From positions 16,380,496 through 16,444,495 of the forward strand of contig NC_084829.1 of the NCBI RefSeq assembly GCF_033115175.1: a DNA stretch of 64,000 nt, in the 5' to 3' direction. This document shows positions 1-13,026 of the stretch, piece after piece (the stretch's first letter is position 1; the number at the start of each line of letters is the position of its first letter). Under the pieces are notes generated by a model that did no database searches, was not told the origin of the DNA, and saw nothing but the letters and a program-made list of their open reading frames with translations. The DNA is from Lepus europaeus (lineage: Eukaryota > Chordata > Mammalia > Lagomorpha > Leporidae). Made by a program: the position numbers and the translations under genes.

Positions 1-800
1 GACTAGTTTTACCATTAGTTCATAGTACAACACATTAAGGACAGAGGTCCTACATGGGGAGCAAGTGCACAGTGACTTCTGTTGTTGATTTAACAATTGA
101 CACTCTTATTTAAGACGTCAGTAATCACCTGAGGCTCTTTTCATGAGCTGCCAAGGCTATGGAAGCCTCTTGAGTCCACAAACTCCTACATTATTTAGAC
201 AAGGCCATAATCAAATTGGAAGTTCTCTACTTCCTTCAGATAAAGTTACCTCCTTCTTTGATGGCTCCTTCTTTCCACCGGGATCTCACTCACAGAGATC
301 TTTCATGTAGGCCATTTTTCACCACAGTGTCTTGGTTTTCCATGCCTGAAATACTCTCAAGGGCTTTTTAGCCAGATCTGAATGCCTTAAGAGCTGGTTC
401 TGAGGCCTGAATGCTATTTAGGGCATTTGTCATTCTATGAGTCTGCTGTGTATCCCACTTCCTTTTTAATCCTATCTATTATTATTAGCAGACACTTGGT
501 CTTATTTATGTGATCCCTTTGACATTTATTCCTATTTTTATGATCAGTTATGTACTTAAACTGATCACTTTAACTAGCAAGATGGCATTGGTATCTGCCA
601 ACTTAATGGAATTTGGAGTTCCATGGCAAGTTTTTAGCTTTGCCTTTAGGGGTAATTCTGGATTAATCTTGAAATAATAGAAAGAGAAGCTCAATATTGT
701 TGTGCTTGTGCCAAAATACACTCTTCAGTGGCTATGTGATACAACAGGATGCACTATCAGGATTCAGTGAGAATCTTTTTACTCAGGTGAATTAAATGAG
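1..800 (-). mobile_element. L1 3' region, rabbit type
   Basis: Antisense copy of the rabbit L1 3' end. Its first 130 bases are the reverse complement of the L1 end at about 17330-17425 in this window. It continues through the conserved antisense text at about 390-560 (atgagtctgctgtgtatccc). Cut by the window start. Confidence 0.8.
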
Positions 801-1394
801 TCACTTTGTAAAAGCTTATGTCGTCAGAGTTTTAGGGATTCACATGTCATCTGAACTCCTGACCTACTGCTTCTTCATTTAGTTGAGATTTCTCTTTGTT
901 TCCTTTCTTCTCCTTCCCATTCTCTCCTCCAGACAGACAATGCAATGGGAAATGATTTGAACTGTTCCCTCCTAAAGCCACTAGTAGAGACATGGCTCTC
1001 TTACTGCTCACTCTGAGGGTGCCCAATGCTACCAGCAAGACCTATGCTCACAGGGCCTGCTTTCTCTTCCACACAGAACAGAGTAGTGCTCTAGAGAGTA
1101 TACCTTTTCCACTTTGCAATCCATGTTCATTTTAGAATTCTGTGAGTTTTAAAAAGTTTTCAAGAAAACACAAAAGAGACCTGAAGGGTAAATTAGCGGA
1201 ATCACTTTTCTCTAATGAGAGCGGTTGGAAAATTTTACTTTATGGCTAAGAAAAGACAATAAAACTTAAGTTAGATAGCCATTTCTTCAAGAGCAAATGC
1301 TATTAGAGTTTTTCAGCAGAGAGCCTGGCCTGGGGAGAGAAAAGAAGTGGTGTTATCGTTGTGTGTCTTTTCCAAAGCCCACATTTCTGTCAGG

Positions 1395-1590
1395 AAGGCC
1401 TTGATGACGCCTTTGCTCTCTGTGTTGGACAAAAACATTTACTCTCTTAATCTCAGCTTCTTCACACAAACTGGAAAGGATAATAGCTATATTTCAGGAT
1501 TGTTGTGAGGTTTAAAGAAGAAATCTACATAAATTGCTTCCTCTGGGGCCTGGTACAGAGCATGGCTTTATTATTCAGTGGCTTTTCTTT
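1395..1590 (+). repeat. MIR SINE
   Basis: Diverged MIR core and tail: ctcagcttcttcacacaaac, ggattgttgtgaggtttaaa, and a ...gcctggtacagagcatgg end. Confidence 0.6.
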
Positions 1591-2026
1591 GTTGAATTCA
1601 GTTGGGGCTCCTTAATTTGGAGGAGTATATATATATGATCTGCATGTCTTCCCCAGCTCAGGCAACCTCCAGGTGTCTGGCATCGGATATTGTTCATTGG
1701 CCACAGGGATCTCAGGTTGCAAGGGAACCACAGGGAAATAGATGATTCCTCTGAGAAATGAATCATCTCACAGAAAAATGTGTTTTATATACTTTTCCCT
1801 GGAAGCATGACATGGACAACAATCTCACTGCTCTTAGAGAGATTAAAAATTTAGTCCATCCTTAGGAGGAAAAAAGAGAGCTCCTTCTTTTGCACATGAA
1901 AGCAAGTATAATTTTTTAATTGATTTTATATAGGAGAAGGCAAAGAGGAAGGCGCTATTGTGAGAAAATAGTGTTGAGGAAGAATTGAAAATCAAAACTA
2001 GTGACAACGTCTGATTTTGAGGGGTG

Positions 2027-2029
2027 TAT

Positions 2030-2062
<33 letters not shown>

Positions 2063-2092
2063 TGACACAGAGATAGAGAGTGACACAGAGAG
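2027..2092. repeat. (TG)n(AG)n microsatellite
   Basis: A short gt run followed by an ag run, then two gtgacacagag units. Confidence 0.85.
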
Positions 2093-2209
2093 TACTCAAA
2101 TGCAAATAATATTTACAATGAGAAAAGGGCTAAGGACCAGATTTAATTAGATGCCATGCCTGCTGGATCTGTCCATTAATGATAGAGAGGTAGGAAGTTT
2201 CCAGCTATA

Positions 2210-2760
2210 ATAGTGCATTTATCAATTTCTCTTTGCAGATTTGTTTCATGTATATTGATGCTCTGTTGTTACACACATGCACGCGCCATAAGGATTACTA
2301 CGTTTTCCTGAAGAACTGGCCCCTTTATAGTATGTCACACCTCTGTTTGCCCCTGCTAATTTTCCTTGCTTTGAAGTCTGCTTTGTCTGAAATTGATACA
2401 GCTATTCAGGCTTTCCTCTGATTGGTGTGAGCATGATGTATCTCTCTCCATTCTTTTACAGTTAAACTATTTCTGGTTGTTTATTTAAAGTGGGCTTCTT
2501 AAAGCAACATATAATTGAGTCTTTTTTTATTTAAATTTACTTTCACTTTTTTTTGTTTTTGTTTTTTTACTAAATGTGTTTAGACCATTCCCATTTAAAA
2601 TGGTAATTGCTAGACTAGGTTAATATCTTACATAATTGTAACTTTTTCTATTTGCTGTGTTTGTTCTTTGTTGCCTTTTTTCTGCCTTCCTTGTTTTTCA
2701 CTGAACATTTCATGTGATTGTATCTGTTCCTTGCGTGAACTCTACTTCAAAAAAAATTTT
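2210..2760 (-). mobile_element. L1 ORF2 fragment
   Basis: Antisense L1-type text: gcatgatgtatctctctcca, a shifted match to the gtgggcttcttaaagcaaca stretch, and the ccatttaaaatggtaattg region. Old and diverged. Confidence 0.55.
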
Positions 2761-3700
2761 TTAGTAGTTCCCCTGAGTGACCCATGATGGATGGGTATGC
2801 CGAAGATGAGTGTATGAAATGCAGCAAAGGAACATAAGAATCTCTCCAAAGTTCTCCACAAATGTGGAAAAGCAGGCAAACCCTGTGAGGAAGCGAGGTT
2901 TCCTGATATTGGATTTGTTTGAAGCTGTCAAATTCAGCTCCTTCTTGTAAAGATAAAAAAGAATTACGGGGGTGGAAGGGCGTGGGGGATGGACAGAGCC
3001 ACAGTCAGGACTCAGGCATTCCTGCTCCTGCAGTAGTATGGAGTCCCTCACTCAGTCCTCGCTAAACCGTCTCATGCTGTGAGATTCTAATCCACTCTAG
3101 AATGCAAAGGGCCCAGTGGGTGCTTGCGTCTGTTTTTCCAATCACGTTGTCGCTCACTGCTTCTCGTCTCAAGCGGATCACTTCCAAGTTTCAGCGAAGA
3201 AACGAGAGAGAAACTAAGGCATCTCCGAAGTGTCTGGCATACTTCAAAAGCAAATATCAGAGAAACACAGGACCGGATTCTTGGTTTCTCGGTACCTCCA
3301 GAAAACAGGAATCCTGGGAGATGTTCTCATAGGAGGTGGGGGATAAGGTCTCTGGAAAGCAAAGAGAGACTTAAGTTTTTGCGAGAAGACAGGGTTGCTG
3401 GCCGGAGCCGGGTTAGCAAAGCAAGATTGAAATTCTATTGTATTGATTCCTGTTTTTAACCAGGATCTACGTGTTCATTATCAAGGTATACTGGTTTTAC
3501 CTGTTCGTTTGTTATGTGCCAAGTAACTCAGCCACCCCAAGCGTCATTATGTAGTTTTGTGTTAGCTATGAAACATACCTGAAAATATTTGATTCTGGGT
3601 GTGGTTGTGAGTTGTCAAGATTCATCCAGGAAAGGTATAAATCAAGATATTACTACAGAAAGAACTGCAGGGAGGAAGTAAAAGGTTTCAGTGTGCTTGC
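2760..3700. other. no recognised gene
   Basis: Mixed-composition DNA before the tRNA-Ser gene. Short open frames only, with no family recognised. Confidence 0.5.
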
Positions 3701-3704
3701 GTGT

Positions 3705-3786
3705 GACGAGGTGGCCGAGTGGTTAAGGCGATGGACTGCTAATCCATTGTGCTCTGCACGCGTGGGTTCGAATCCCACCCTCGTCG
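3705..3786 (+). tRNA. tRNA-Ser (anticodon GCT)
   Basis: An 82-nt cloverleaf with acceptor GACGAGG pairing with CCTCGTC and discriminator G. The A box is in gtggccgagtggttaagg, the anticodon arm is ggactGCTaatcc, and the serine-type long variable arm precedes ggttcgaatcc (B box). A TTTT terminator follows at 3797-3800. It decodes AGC/AGU and looks intact. Confidence 0.97.
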
Positions 3787-3789
3787 GTA

Positions 3790-5650
3790 GGTGAGGTTTT
3801 AATTCCTTAAGTGAGTGATTTGAACATATATCAATCTACAATTCTTTATTCACCTCCAAACCCAGAAAATTACCAAGCGTATCATCGCTTGACCTCAATT
3901 TGCAATGTAAGAGTCCCCAAATTTCAAGACCATCCCTCCTCAGTAGCACTGACCTTGGTTGTAAATTAAACCGGTCAGCTGGATCGTTTGCTGATTGTTT
4001 TCTTTTCAGATGACAACTTCCCTGAGGGCAGGAGATATTCCCTTAGGCAGTCTCCATTTCTGTTTTTTTGTTTTGTCTTTATTTATTTATTTATTTATTT
4101 ATTTTGTGAAAGCAGTTGAACAAGTAACTGAGGACCGTAGAAAAGCATTGCCTAGTACATTTAAATAGTGCAGATACTTCCTTCCCCAATAAAAAACTTA
4201 ATTTTTATTGCCTAAAGATCTTCAGCTTTGAGAGTTTGTCTCCTTTTAGAGACATGACAAAACTGAAAATTACACTTCATGCAGCAATCCCTGTAGATGT
4301 AAAGATTGCTTATTAAGCAAGGCAGTGAAGTTGGACAATATTGTTTAGTTTCTACTTGCAATTTTTCACCTGGATGACATTTGGGGAAAAGAGAAATATG
4401 TATATTCCTTCCTTATATTTTTAGATTTTATTTAAATTTTTGAATAGGCACTATATTCACATGTTTCCAGAAGTCCAAAATGCCAAGCAGAAAATCATGC
4501 ACCCACTTTTATCCCCAACCACATTTCCCACAGATAGCCATTGTTATTCATTCTTCCTAGAATTGTGTTACGTGTATATGAGTATATTACACACAATTCT
4601 TATTTTTGTAGATAAAAAGAGATAACACAAATGACATATTATGCACATTGGTCTTTCCCTGCCCTTTCCCCATAACTAGTGTATCTTGGAGATGTACAAA
4701 AAGTATATCTTGCAGATATACAAAAAGGGGCTACTTATTTCTTCTCAAGTATGCATGGTATCCCAATGTATCTTCTAACTAGGTCTCTACTAGACAATTC
4801 AGATTTTCTTCTTTTTCTTCTTCTTCTTCTTCTTCTTCTTCTTCTTCTTCTTTTTCTTTTTGGCTATTACAAAACATTTTGTGATGAATAATTTCATATA
4901 TGTACATAAATACTTTTACATGAGAGTGCTTAAAAATGTTCATGGAAATATGTTTTAAATTTTAATTACATTTTCCATTAACTTCTTGAAGCATCCTTAT
5001 ATATGTGTGTGTGTGTGTATGCATATATATATATAATTTGGATTGTGTGTATACAGCAATATGAATTTTTAGAAGTAGGTTTGCTGTGTCCTAGAATATA
5101 TGCAGTTGTAGTATTTCTGGATATTATCAAATGATCCATAAAAGGAATTTTATTAATCTACACTCTCAACAGCAGTGATTGAAGTCCTATTCCTTTCACC
5201 TTACCCAATATGTTGTTTTGGCTATTTGGGGTTATCTGTTAATTTAGAAGGGGACAGTCATTGAAGTACAACTTAATTTTGCTTTCTTATTACTTCAAAG
5301 TATTTGTTACATTGGTAGAAATCTAATCATTTTTGCTTTTATCTTAATTTAAAATACTTTCTGAAGCGGAGAGCAATGTTCGTAGCATAGTTTCTGAACT
5401 GTTTCATCAGAGGATTTGAAGTGTATGTTATGAATGAAGAATTCTGGGCCTTGATCTGATGTATTGCATTAGAATCTCAAGGAGTATGTTCTTACCTGTG
5501 ATTTAACAAAGCATACAGCTGTGTCTCATGTTAATGCCTGGTACTGTCTGATGTGTTGTAGCCAGTCATCCAGAATTTTCTTTGTTTCTGTGAATGTCCA
5601 GCCCAGGAAAGTTATCCCTGCCTTCAGTCTTCCCAGACACACCTTTCATA
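3790..5650. other. no gene; simple repeats only
   Basis: AT-rich DNA with a TTTA run at about 4076-4105, a TTC run at about 4807-4860 and TG/TA runs at 5000-5036. No exon or named repeat could be supported. Confidence 0.55.
4807..4862. repeat. (TTC)n microsatellite
   Basis: Nearly uninterrupted cttctt triplets of about 50 bases; a likely length-variable locus. Confidence 0.9.
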
Positions 5651-6045
5651 CACTGAACAGTTTGTATTGTTTTACTTAATTTTTAATTATTGACTCTAGT
5701 GACCCTGCTATGCAGTAGATCTCAGAACTCACTCCTCCCGTTTGACCAACAGCTCTCCTCCCCCCTCTCATTCTCCCTCCCCAGCCTCTGGTACCCATTT
5801 TTCTTTGTTCTACTTCTATGAGTTCAGCTCTTTTAGATTTCCCATTTAAGTGAGATCATATTTGTCTTTATTGGCTTATTTCACTTAGCATTATGTCCTT
5901 CAGATTTCCTGACTCTTAAAGCTGAACAATATTTCCGTGTGTATTTATACCACATTTTCTTTATCCATTCATCCCTTAACCAACACTTTTGTTGATTTTT
6001 ATATCTTAGCTATTATGAATAGTGCTGTAATGGACCAGGGAATTG

Positions 6046-6740
6046 TATTAGTCAGCTTTTTATTACCACAACAAAATATCTGAGGCACTCTACTTAGGAA
6101 GGAAAGTGAAGTTTACTTAGCTGACACTTTTGGATATTCAAAGTCAAAATGGCATAGTGCAGGCTTTGGCTCTGCCCAGGGGCCTGTGGTGACTGGTGGA
6201 GCACACACGGAATAAGGACCACAAGGCAAGCAATGAAACAGAGAGAGGGACTGGGCCCAAACTCGGACATTTTTTTGAAAGACAGAGAGACAAGGAAGGA
6301 TCATTCACCTGCTGATTTACCCCTAAATACCTGCAACAGCTAGGGTTGGACCAGGGGGTCCAGAATCTGGTTCTCCCCTGTATGCGGCAGGGATTCAACT
6401 GCTCAAGCTACCATCTGTTGTCTCCGGGGTACCCATTAGCAGGAAGCTGAAATCAGGAGTAGGGGAAACTCAAACCCAGGCACTCTGCTATGGGTTGGGG
6501 GAGTCCCAGGCAGAGTCTTCACTGCTGGGCCAAATGCTGCCCCAGGCTTTCGTAAGGACTCTCCTGCTGGAACTGCCTCTCAGAGGCATGCCCCCAATGA
6601 CTGAAAGACCTCCCCTGAGGTCCCACTTCCAACACACCACAATTCGATCACATTTCTGTCCTCTTAATACAATTAATGTATAATTTTGGGGTTTCAAGTC
6701 CTGTATGAGTTTGGAGACTAATTTATATGCAAACCATAGG
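6046..6740. mobile_element. LTR-like insert in L1, itself holding a CSINE
   Basis: Begins gtattagtcagctttttatt and resumes after the SINE as ctcagaggcatgcccccaat. The style resembles antisense MaLR-type LTRs. It interrupts L1 text between ccagggaattg and the L1 restart near 6740. Family uncertain; a diverged fossil. Confidence 0.45.
6268..6545 (-). mobile_element. CSINE
   Basis: Reverse CSINE from the A-tail side (tttttttgaaagacagagag) to the tRNA-like head (ctgggccaaatgctgcccc). Diverged. Confidence 0.75.
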
Positions 6741-6821
6741 TTCCTGGTTTCATTTCCTTTGAATATATATTCAGAAGTGAAGTTACCAGGAAATTTGTAA
6801 TATGGTCATATTATTCTAAAA

Positions 6822-6980
6822 TTGTTTATTTACTTATTTTCATTTTATTTGAAAGAGAAGAGCGAGCTTCCATTTACTGGTTCATATCTCAAATGCCCAT
6901 AACAGTCTGGGCTGGGCCAGACTGAAGCCAGGAACCTAAAACCCAATCTGGGTCTCCCATGTTGGAGGGCAGGCACTTTG
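6822..6980 (-). mobile_element. CSINE, truncated
   Basis: ttatttgaaagagaagag, then ctgggctgggccagactgaa and tctgggtctcccatgttgg. The head end is missing. Confidence 0.7.
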
Positions 6981-7305
6981 ATATGGTGGTACTTCGATGA
7001 CCTTTTCATTCTATTTTTAATTTTTAAAAAGAAACTCTATACTGTCTTCCATAAATTGTTCTACCCAGTTTTATTCCCACCAATGGTATACAAGAGTTCT
7101 CTTTATTCCAAACTCTCACCAATTGTAGTTACTGTTTATCTTTTTGTTAATGGTTAGTCTATCTAGGATTTTGTGGTGTTGCCTTGGGGTTTGCCTGCAT
7201 TTCCATGATGATTAATGATATTGGGCATTTTTTCATTTGTCTGTTGGCCATGTGTATGTCTTCTTTTGAGAAATATCTATTCAAGTCCTTTGCCAGTTTT
7301 TATTT

Positions 7306-7600
7306 TATTTTTTTTTTTAATTTCAGGAACAGAGAGACAGAGATACAGCTCCCCTCTTGGTTCACTCTCCAAATGTTTGCAATGCAACTGGACTTGGCCG
7401 ACACCAGGAGATGGGAACTCAGCAGTTGTCTTCCCCATGGACAACAGGTACCCGGCAACTTGAACCATCTTCTGCTACCTTCCAGGGTCTTTATTAGCAA
7501 AAGGCTGGAGTCAGGAGTCAGTGCTGAGACTTGATCCCTGGCTCTCCTATATGGGATGTGGGTTTCAGTGCAGGTCAACACTAGGTCATATGCCCACCCT
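7306..7600 (-). mobile_element. CSINE
   Basis: T-rich start, then aacagagagacagagataca, acttggccgacaccaggag and a diverged head ending near atatgcccacccttc. Confidence 0.7.
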
Positions 7601-8288
7601 TCTTTCCCCATTTTAAATTGGACTATTTATTTTCTTATTCATGAGTGTTTTGAGCTTCTTATATACCTGGGATGTCACTTTTGTATCAGGCGTGTGGTCT
7701 GCCTTTTTCTACATCTGAGAGTTGTGTCTCCACTTTGTTTCCTTTCTTTGCTGTGCAGAAGCTTTTGTCTGATGCCATCTCATTTGTCTGTTTTTGTTTT
7801 TGTTACCTGTGCTTTGGAATCATATGTGCTGTGGAGATCTTCCTTTATATTTTTTCTAGTAGTTTTACAATTTTAGGTCTTAATTTAAGTCTCTAACCCA
7901 TTTTGAGTTGAGGTTTGTGTATGTTGTGAGATAAGGATCTGATTTCATAATTTTGCATGTGGATAACTAGTTTTCCTGATACCGTTTATTGAAGAGACTG
8001 TCCTTTCCCAATATGTGTCTTGACAGCTTTGTGAAATCAACTGACTATAGGTGTGTGGGTTTATTTCTAGGCTTTCTATCTTGCTCCATTTGTCAGTGTG
8101 TCTGTTTATATGCTGGTACCAAACTGTTTTGATGACAATCCTTTTATTATCAAAATTAGGGCATGTGATGCTTTCAGTTTTGTTATTTTTGCCCAAGATT
8201 ATTTCAACTATTGGGAGTCTTCTGTGATTCCATATGAATTTAAAGATTGTTTTTTTCTATTTAATATATAAAATGCCATTGGAATTTC

Positions 8289-8620
8289 TTCAGCAATTGT
8301 GGTGCAGTGGGTTAAGCTGCCACCTGCTATGCTGGCATACCATATGGATGCCAGTTTGAGTCCTGGCTGCTCCACTTCCAATCCAGCTCCCTGCTAGTAC
8401 ACCTAGGAAAGCAGCAGAAGATGGTACAAGTGCTTGTGCCCCTGCTACCCAGGTGGGAGGCCCAGATGAAGCTCCTGGCTTTGGCCTGGCCTGGCTCTGG
8501 CCATCACAGCCATCTGGGATGTGAACCAGTGGATGAAAGATCTCTCTCTCTCTCTCTCTGTCTCAACTTTTCTCTCTGTAACTCTGCCTTTAAAATAAAT
8601 AAATACTTAAAGACAGAAAT
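8289..8620 (+). mobile_element. CSINE
   Basis: Head attgtggtgcagtgggttaa, middle agcagcagaagatggtaca, CT run, and tail taaaataaataaatactt. Confidence 0.88.
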
Positions 8621-8821
8621 TTAAAAATCCCTGCCCCCAAAAAGGTAGCTTTGGGTAATATGGACATTTTTATAATATTAATTCTTCTAATTCATGAACA
8701 GAGGATATTTTTCCATTCATTTTTGGTTTTCCAATTTCCTTAATCAGTGTTATATATTTTGCAGTGTACAGATTTTCCCCTCCCCTTCTGAGGATGTAGA
8801 GGGAAGACATACCATTTTTCC

Positions 8822-8849
8822 ATATATATATATATATATATATATATAT
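8822..8849. repeat. (TA)n microsatellite
   Basis: Fourteen TA units in a row. Confidence 0.95.
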
Positions 8850-8871
8850 GCTCATAACACATATCACTTCT

Positions 8872-9250
8872 TTATTTTTTTATTCATTATTTATTTGAAA
8901 GGCAGAAAAATGCACAAAGATATACTTACAGAAGAGGGGAATGAAGGAGAAACTGAGGTACAGATAAACAGAGAGCACTCCCATCCACTGGTTCACTTTC
9001 CAAATTCCTGCAAAATTGGGGGTGCTGGGCCAAGGTGAATGCTAGGAATGAGCAGGGAACTCTATCCAAGTCTTCTACATGGGTGGCAGGAACCCATGTG
9101 TCCCTTTAGGGTGCATTAGTAGGCAGCTGAAAGCAGGAGTGTAACCGAGATCCAAACCCAGGCATTCCAGTGTGGGATATGGGCGACTTAACCACTGGGT
9201 CAGATGCCACCCCCCCATCCCCCTACCCCCCCACCCTACCCCTACCCTGT
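8872..9250 (-). mobile_element. CSINE followed by C-rich run
   Basis: Reverse CSINE from tttatttgaaaggcagaaaa to the head cttaaccactgggtcagatg, ending about 9212. A C-rich simple stretch follows to about 9250. Confidence 0.8.
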
Positions 9251-9289
9251 ACAGGTCACTTCTGTGGTTTCAAATGTGTGGGGATTTCT

Positions 9290-10160
9290 CCCTAGCAGCA
9301 AGCAAGCAGTCGGTTCTGTAGTAAACATCAGCTGGGTGTACGCTAACCAGTTCAGTTCAGTTTGATGTACCAGATCCCAGATTGAAACCTGCAAATCCTA
9401 GCCTCTGGAACTTCTGACTGAAGTTGGAGTTCCCAAGGCCTCCTGTTGGGTTCTTTTAGTGCACTAGACCAGCTCACTGATCTCAGGGAAGCACTTATAC
9501 TTAGTAGCTTATTCATTAGGGGTGTTTTAAAGGACACAAATAAGCAGCCAGTTGAAAAGAAATATAAAACAAGGTTGAAAGGTCTTGAGCAGGACCTTTA
9601 GCCACTGTAGAGCTGGGCTGCATCACCTTTGCAGCACAACCATGTCCTCTTGCTCACCCTCCCCTAAGTTCCTGTGTGTTTACCTGTCCAAACCTCTGAG
9701 CCGTGTCCTTTGGGGTTTTGTGAAGACTTGCTGTGTAACAATGACCGAAGCATGGACAAGTGTGTAAAAATGCAATTGGAGAAAAGAGTATGATTATGCT
9801 GATAGACTGAGTGGGGAAAACCCAGACAGGCACTTCTGCTCAGATTCCTCGTGACTTCTCCGTGAAGCATTTCTTCCTTTCAAGCATAGGGAAGGACCCC
9901 TTTCAAAATGTGAGTCTCATGATCTACTATCAGACAAGGTGATCAGAGAATGTTATGGCCAACTTCAAGACAAAAAAGGAAGAAGATTTATTTTTAGATC
10001 CTATGACCCACCTTAGGGAAGAGAAATTCTGGTTTCTATAGACTGCTTAGGGGAGAAAACACAGCAAGTGAAAGAAGATCAGAAAGACATTTTGCTTTCT
10101 GAGCCTAAAGTACCCCAACATTAAAACAAAAGACCACCCTTCACCTTTACTGTTCTGGAG
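9290..10160. mobile_element. unresolved old LTR-like repeat between L1 pieces
   Basis: Separates two L1 pieces, so at least part of it is inserted DNA. Text such as aaaggacacaaataagcagc and gagctgggctgcatcacct recalls old ERV LTRs, but I cannot name the family. Confidence 0.3.
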
Positions 10161-11339
10161 GTGTTCCCAAATAACAACAGCTGTGGGAGTTATGAACCAG
10201 GAATCACGGAAGAAAACCAAAAACCTATGTTACGATATATAAATATATACACCTCCATGATTAAATTTATATCTATCTGTTTTGTTGTGATTGTTGCTAT
10301 TATAAATGGGATTGCTTGTATTGTAATTCTTTCTCAAATAGTTTATTTTTATTATACAGATTTTGTAGCCTCTGACTTTATCAACTTTATCAGTTCCAAT
10401 GTTTTTTTAAACTTAAACAGTCTTTAGGTTATTCTTTATATGAGATCTTGTTGTCAGCAAATACAATTTTCCTTCTTCCTTTCCAATTGGGATGCTTGCT
10501 CTTTCTTTCTCTTACACAGGTGCTCTGGCTAGGACTTCCAGTTATATGTTTAGAAGAAGCGATGAGAGTGGGCATCCTTGACCTGCAAGTGATCTTAGAA
10601 GAAAAGCTTTCAGTTTTTCCCCATTGAGTATGATATTAGGTATGAGTTTATTATATATGGACTTTATTGGGTTGAGGTACATTCTCTCTAGATCTGGTCT
10701 GTTAGAATTTTTATCATGAAAGAGTGTTGAATTTTGTCAAATACTTGTTCTACATCTACTGAGGTGATCATATTACTTTAATCTTCCTTTTGCTGATCTG
10801 GTAGGTCCCATTTATTGATTTGAACATATTTTGAAGTTTACTTTTATTTCCTCAGGAAACTGGCTACCATTAATTTTCTCAGTCCTCTATTTGACACACA
10901 TTCTCTCTAGGCAGCGAACCACTTTCTCAGTTATGAATTGGTACCAGGTGGAATTTAACTGGCAAGGACAACTTTACTCAAGACTATAGCATAGGAGACA
11001 GAGAGAGGCTGAATTCACTTGTAAATACAGCAGGGGCATCTGGGGGTTTATTGCCAATGGATAGGGTGAGGGAGTCATTGGATGGAAAATTGCTGGGTGG
11101 AATTTCATTAGCTATCAAGAGTGCAGGAGGAGACGCTTGATTGGAGATTAAGGGTAGAGAAGTCTGACCAAAATGGCTTAGCAACATTCTTTCTAAAACT
11201 GGGTTCAGTTGGATTCTTTGTCAAAACCAGGCTGGAAAGACCAAGGATAGGACCCAGTGGAGCAAACAGTTCAGAGAAGCCTGACTGGAGTTTGGTCACT
11301 GATGAAGTGCTTGTCCACAGCCACAGGGATTTTCCCACA

Positions 11340-11960
11340 CGACAGAGGAAGCATCTGCGTGTCCCTCAGCCCCTCCCGGCAGCCGCGGCCGGTTCTGTCT
11401 CCCTGTAGCGGCGGAGAGCTCGCCAGGAACGTTTCCCGGGTGTCTCGGAGGACGCCCTTGGAGGTTCCCTGTGTTTCACCTTGGTACTCGCGGTGGAAAA
11501 AGCCAGATGCCGAGAGGACAGCGGAAGGCAGAGGACGCCGTACCCACTCCGTTTCCCTCCCCCTGGATTGGGACTGCCAGCTCCGCGCAGCGCGAGGCCC
11601 AGGGCCCGGTGGGAGGCAGGTGCTCCCGTCCGCGGGGAGCCCCTGAGCCTGCGGCGCCCGGGACCCGTGCGCTCTGCGGCCGGCTCGGGGCGGGGGTGGG
11701 GTGGGTGGTGAGAACTCCAAGAAGGGGAGAGAACCGAGGCAGACGGCGGTGAGTAGCAAGACGGGAAGGAGAAGAGGGGGCGAGGAATGACGGAGACTGG
11801 AGGTCCGCTGCGAAAGGTGCTTAGGAGCGGGCGGGCGGAAGAAGGACTCCGAACCGGGGGGATTTTGAGAAGTGGAAGGCCCCTCCCGGGAATGGGGCGT
11901 CCTCGTTGCTGCTGGGGCTTTTCTGCTCGGCCCCTGAAAAGTTCCTGCAGTCAGCAGAAG
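11340..11960. promoter_or_regulatory. CpG-rich stretch without recognised gene
   Basis: Dense in CpG, a few hundred bases from the tRNA-Gln gene. A donor-like ggcggtgagtag lies at about 11746, which would suit a noncoding first exon on the plus strand. The open frames through it look like nothing known to me. Confidence 0.4.
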
Positions 11961-12185
11961 CAGCGTGCTTTTCAGTGTCTCCTGTTAACTGTGCACTCCG
12001 AACGCTTAACCACTCCTGGGCGAATGTGTTCGGTTCCTGAGTTCGGAGAGAGGAGGACAGTCCAATACTGTGCACACGGCTACAAAGCTGTTACTGGAAG
12101 AGAATTCCATACTAAGCAGAGGAACGAGTTTTTCCACGTTTCAATGCCAACCCAATCCAGGAACTGCAAAAAGTTCACGTTTGAA

Positions 12186-12257
12186 AGGTCCCACCGAGAT
12201 TTGAACTCGGATTGCTGGATTCAAAGTCCAGAGTGCTAACCATTACACCATGGGACC
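12186..12257 (-). tRNA. tRNA-Gln (anticodon TTG)
   Basis: 72-nt cloverleaf on the minus strand: GGTCCCA acceptor with TGGGACC and discriminator T, anticodon arm ctggactTTGaatccag, and B box gttcaaatc. A T5 run on the transcribed strand at 12168-12172 serves as pol III terminator. It decodes CAA and looks intact. Confidence 0.96.
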
Positions 12258-12299
12258 AACCACAGAGAAGGGATATGTATCCACGGTTGTGATTAAATA

Positions 12300-13026
12300 T
12301 CTCCTCCATAACGTACTTTGTAGTTGCTCCAATACAGAAGAATTAGACTTCATTTGACCAGCTGATAAGGAAAGTCTATGCTGAAGAGACAATGAGCAAA
12401 ACATAACTTGGGCGACTCTCTTGCTTGCTGTCGGGAGCATAAATAAGATTTCAGATGACAGCTGAGGAAGTTCCAGATTTTTCATAGGGTCTGAAATTTA
12501 CATAATTTGGGATGGTCTCTTTAAGGTAATACAACACACAATTAGAGGTCTACTCCAAGGCGCGCATCTGAAGATCAGTTTGAGTAGAGACAGCTGTCTT
12601 AACTAACATCCATTAAAGCAGCACCCTTTTGCAAATGTTTCAGAACTATGTGTCATACAGAGTGACCTCTCCCAGGGTCTTGGGGTTATGCAGTTGAAGG
12701 CTCTTGATACGTCTAGCGAGACACTTGGTAAATAGTACTCTGGGGTGCAGTTGGCAATAGCTATCAAAATAACCTGTACTCAGCAATTTGTCTTCTACAG
12801 AAATTAAAAAAAAAAATGAAAATGTATTAACACTCTTTGCTCATTGCAATATAGAAACTTGGAAATCTGACAGTATATTTAATAGAAATACTATACATCC
12901 ATTAAAATGAATGGGATGAATGTATGTACCCACATGTTGGCATAGCAGTTCTAGGGAGGATTTAAATAAAACCCAACAACTTGATGCATTTTGATGTGTA
13001 ACATCACATAACTTTTGTAAGTGTAT
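12300..13026. other. no recognised gene
   Basis: Unassigned DNA after tRNA-Gln. No exon, SINE or tRNA seen. Confidence 0.5.

Larger units (their letters stand above)
5650..10860 (-). mobile_element. old L1 (antisense), split by later insertions
   Basis: Co-linear antisense L1 pieces at about 5650-6045, 6740-6820, 7015-7305, 7605-8288, 8622-8868 and 10215-10860. Diagnostic text includes ttatttcacttagcattatg, tatgaatagtgctgtaatgg, atgtcttcttttgagaaata, ttattgaagagactgtcctt and agagtgggcatccttgacct. The order runs from the 3' part into ORF2, as in older mammalian L1s. CSINEs and LTR-like DNA fill the gaps. Confidence 0.85.

Noticed and set aside
4807-4862. Leu-rich hydrophobic peptide encoded by the TTC run
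   Set aside because: It is the translation of a microsatellite.
11271-11759. 162-codon open frame on the minus strand
   Set aside because: Low-complexity Pro/Arg/Gly composition in CpG-rich DNA, with overlapping open frames on the other strand. No splice or domain support.
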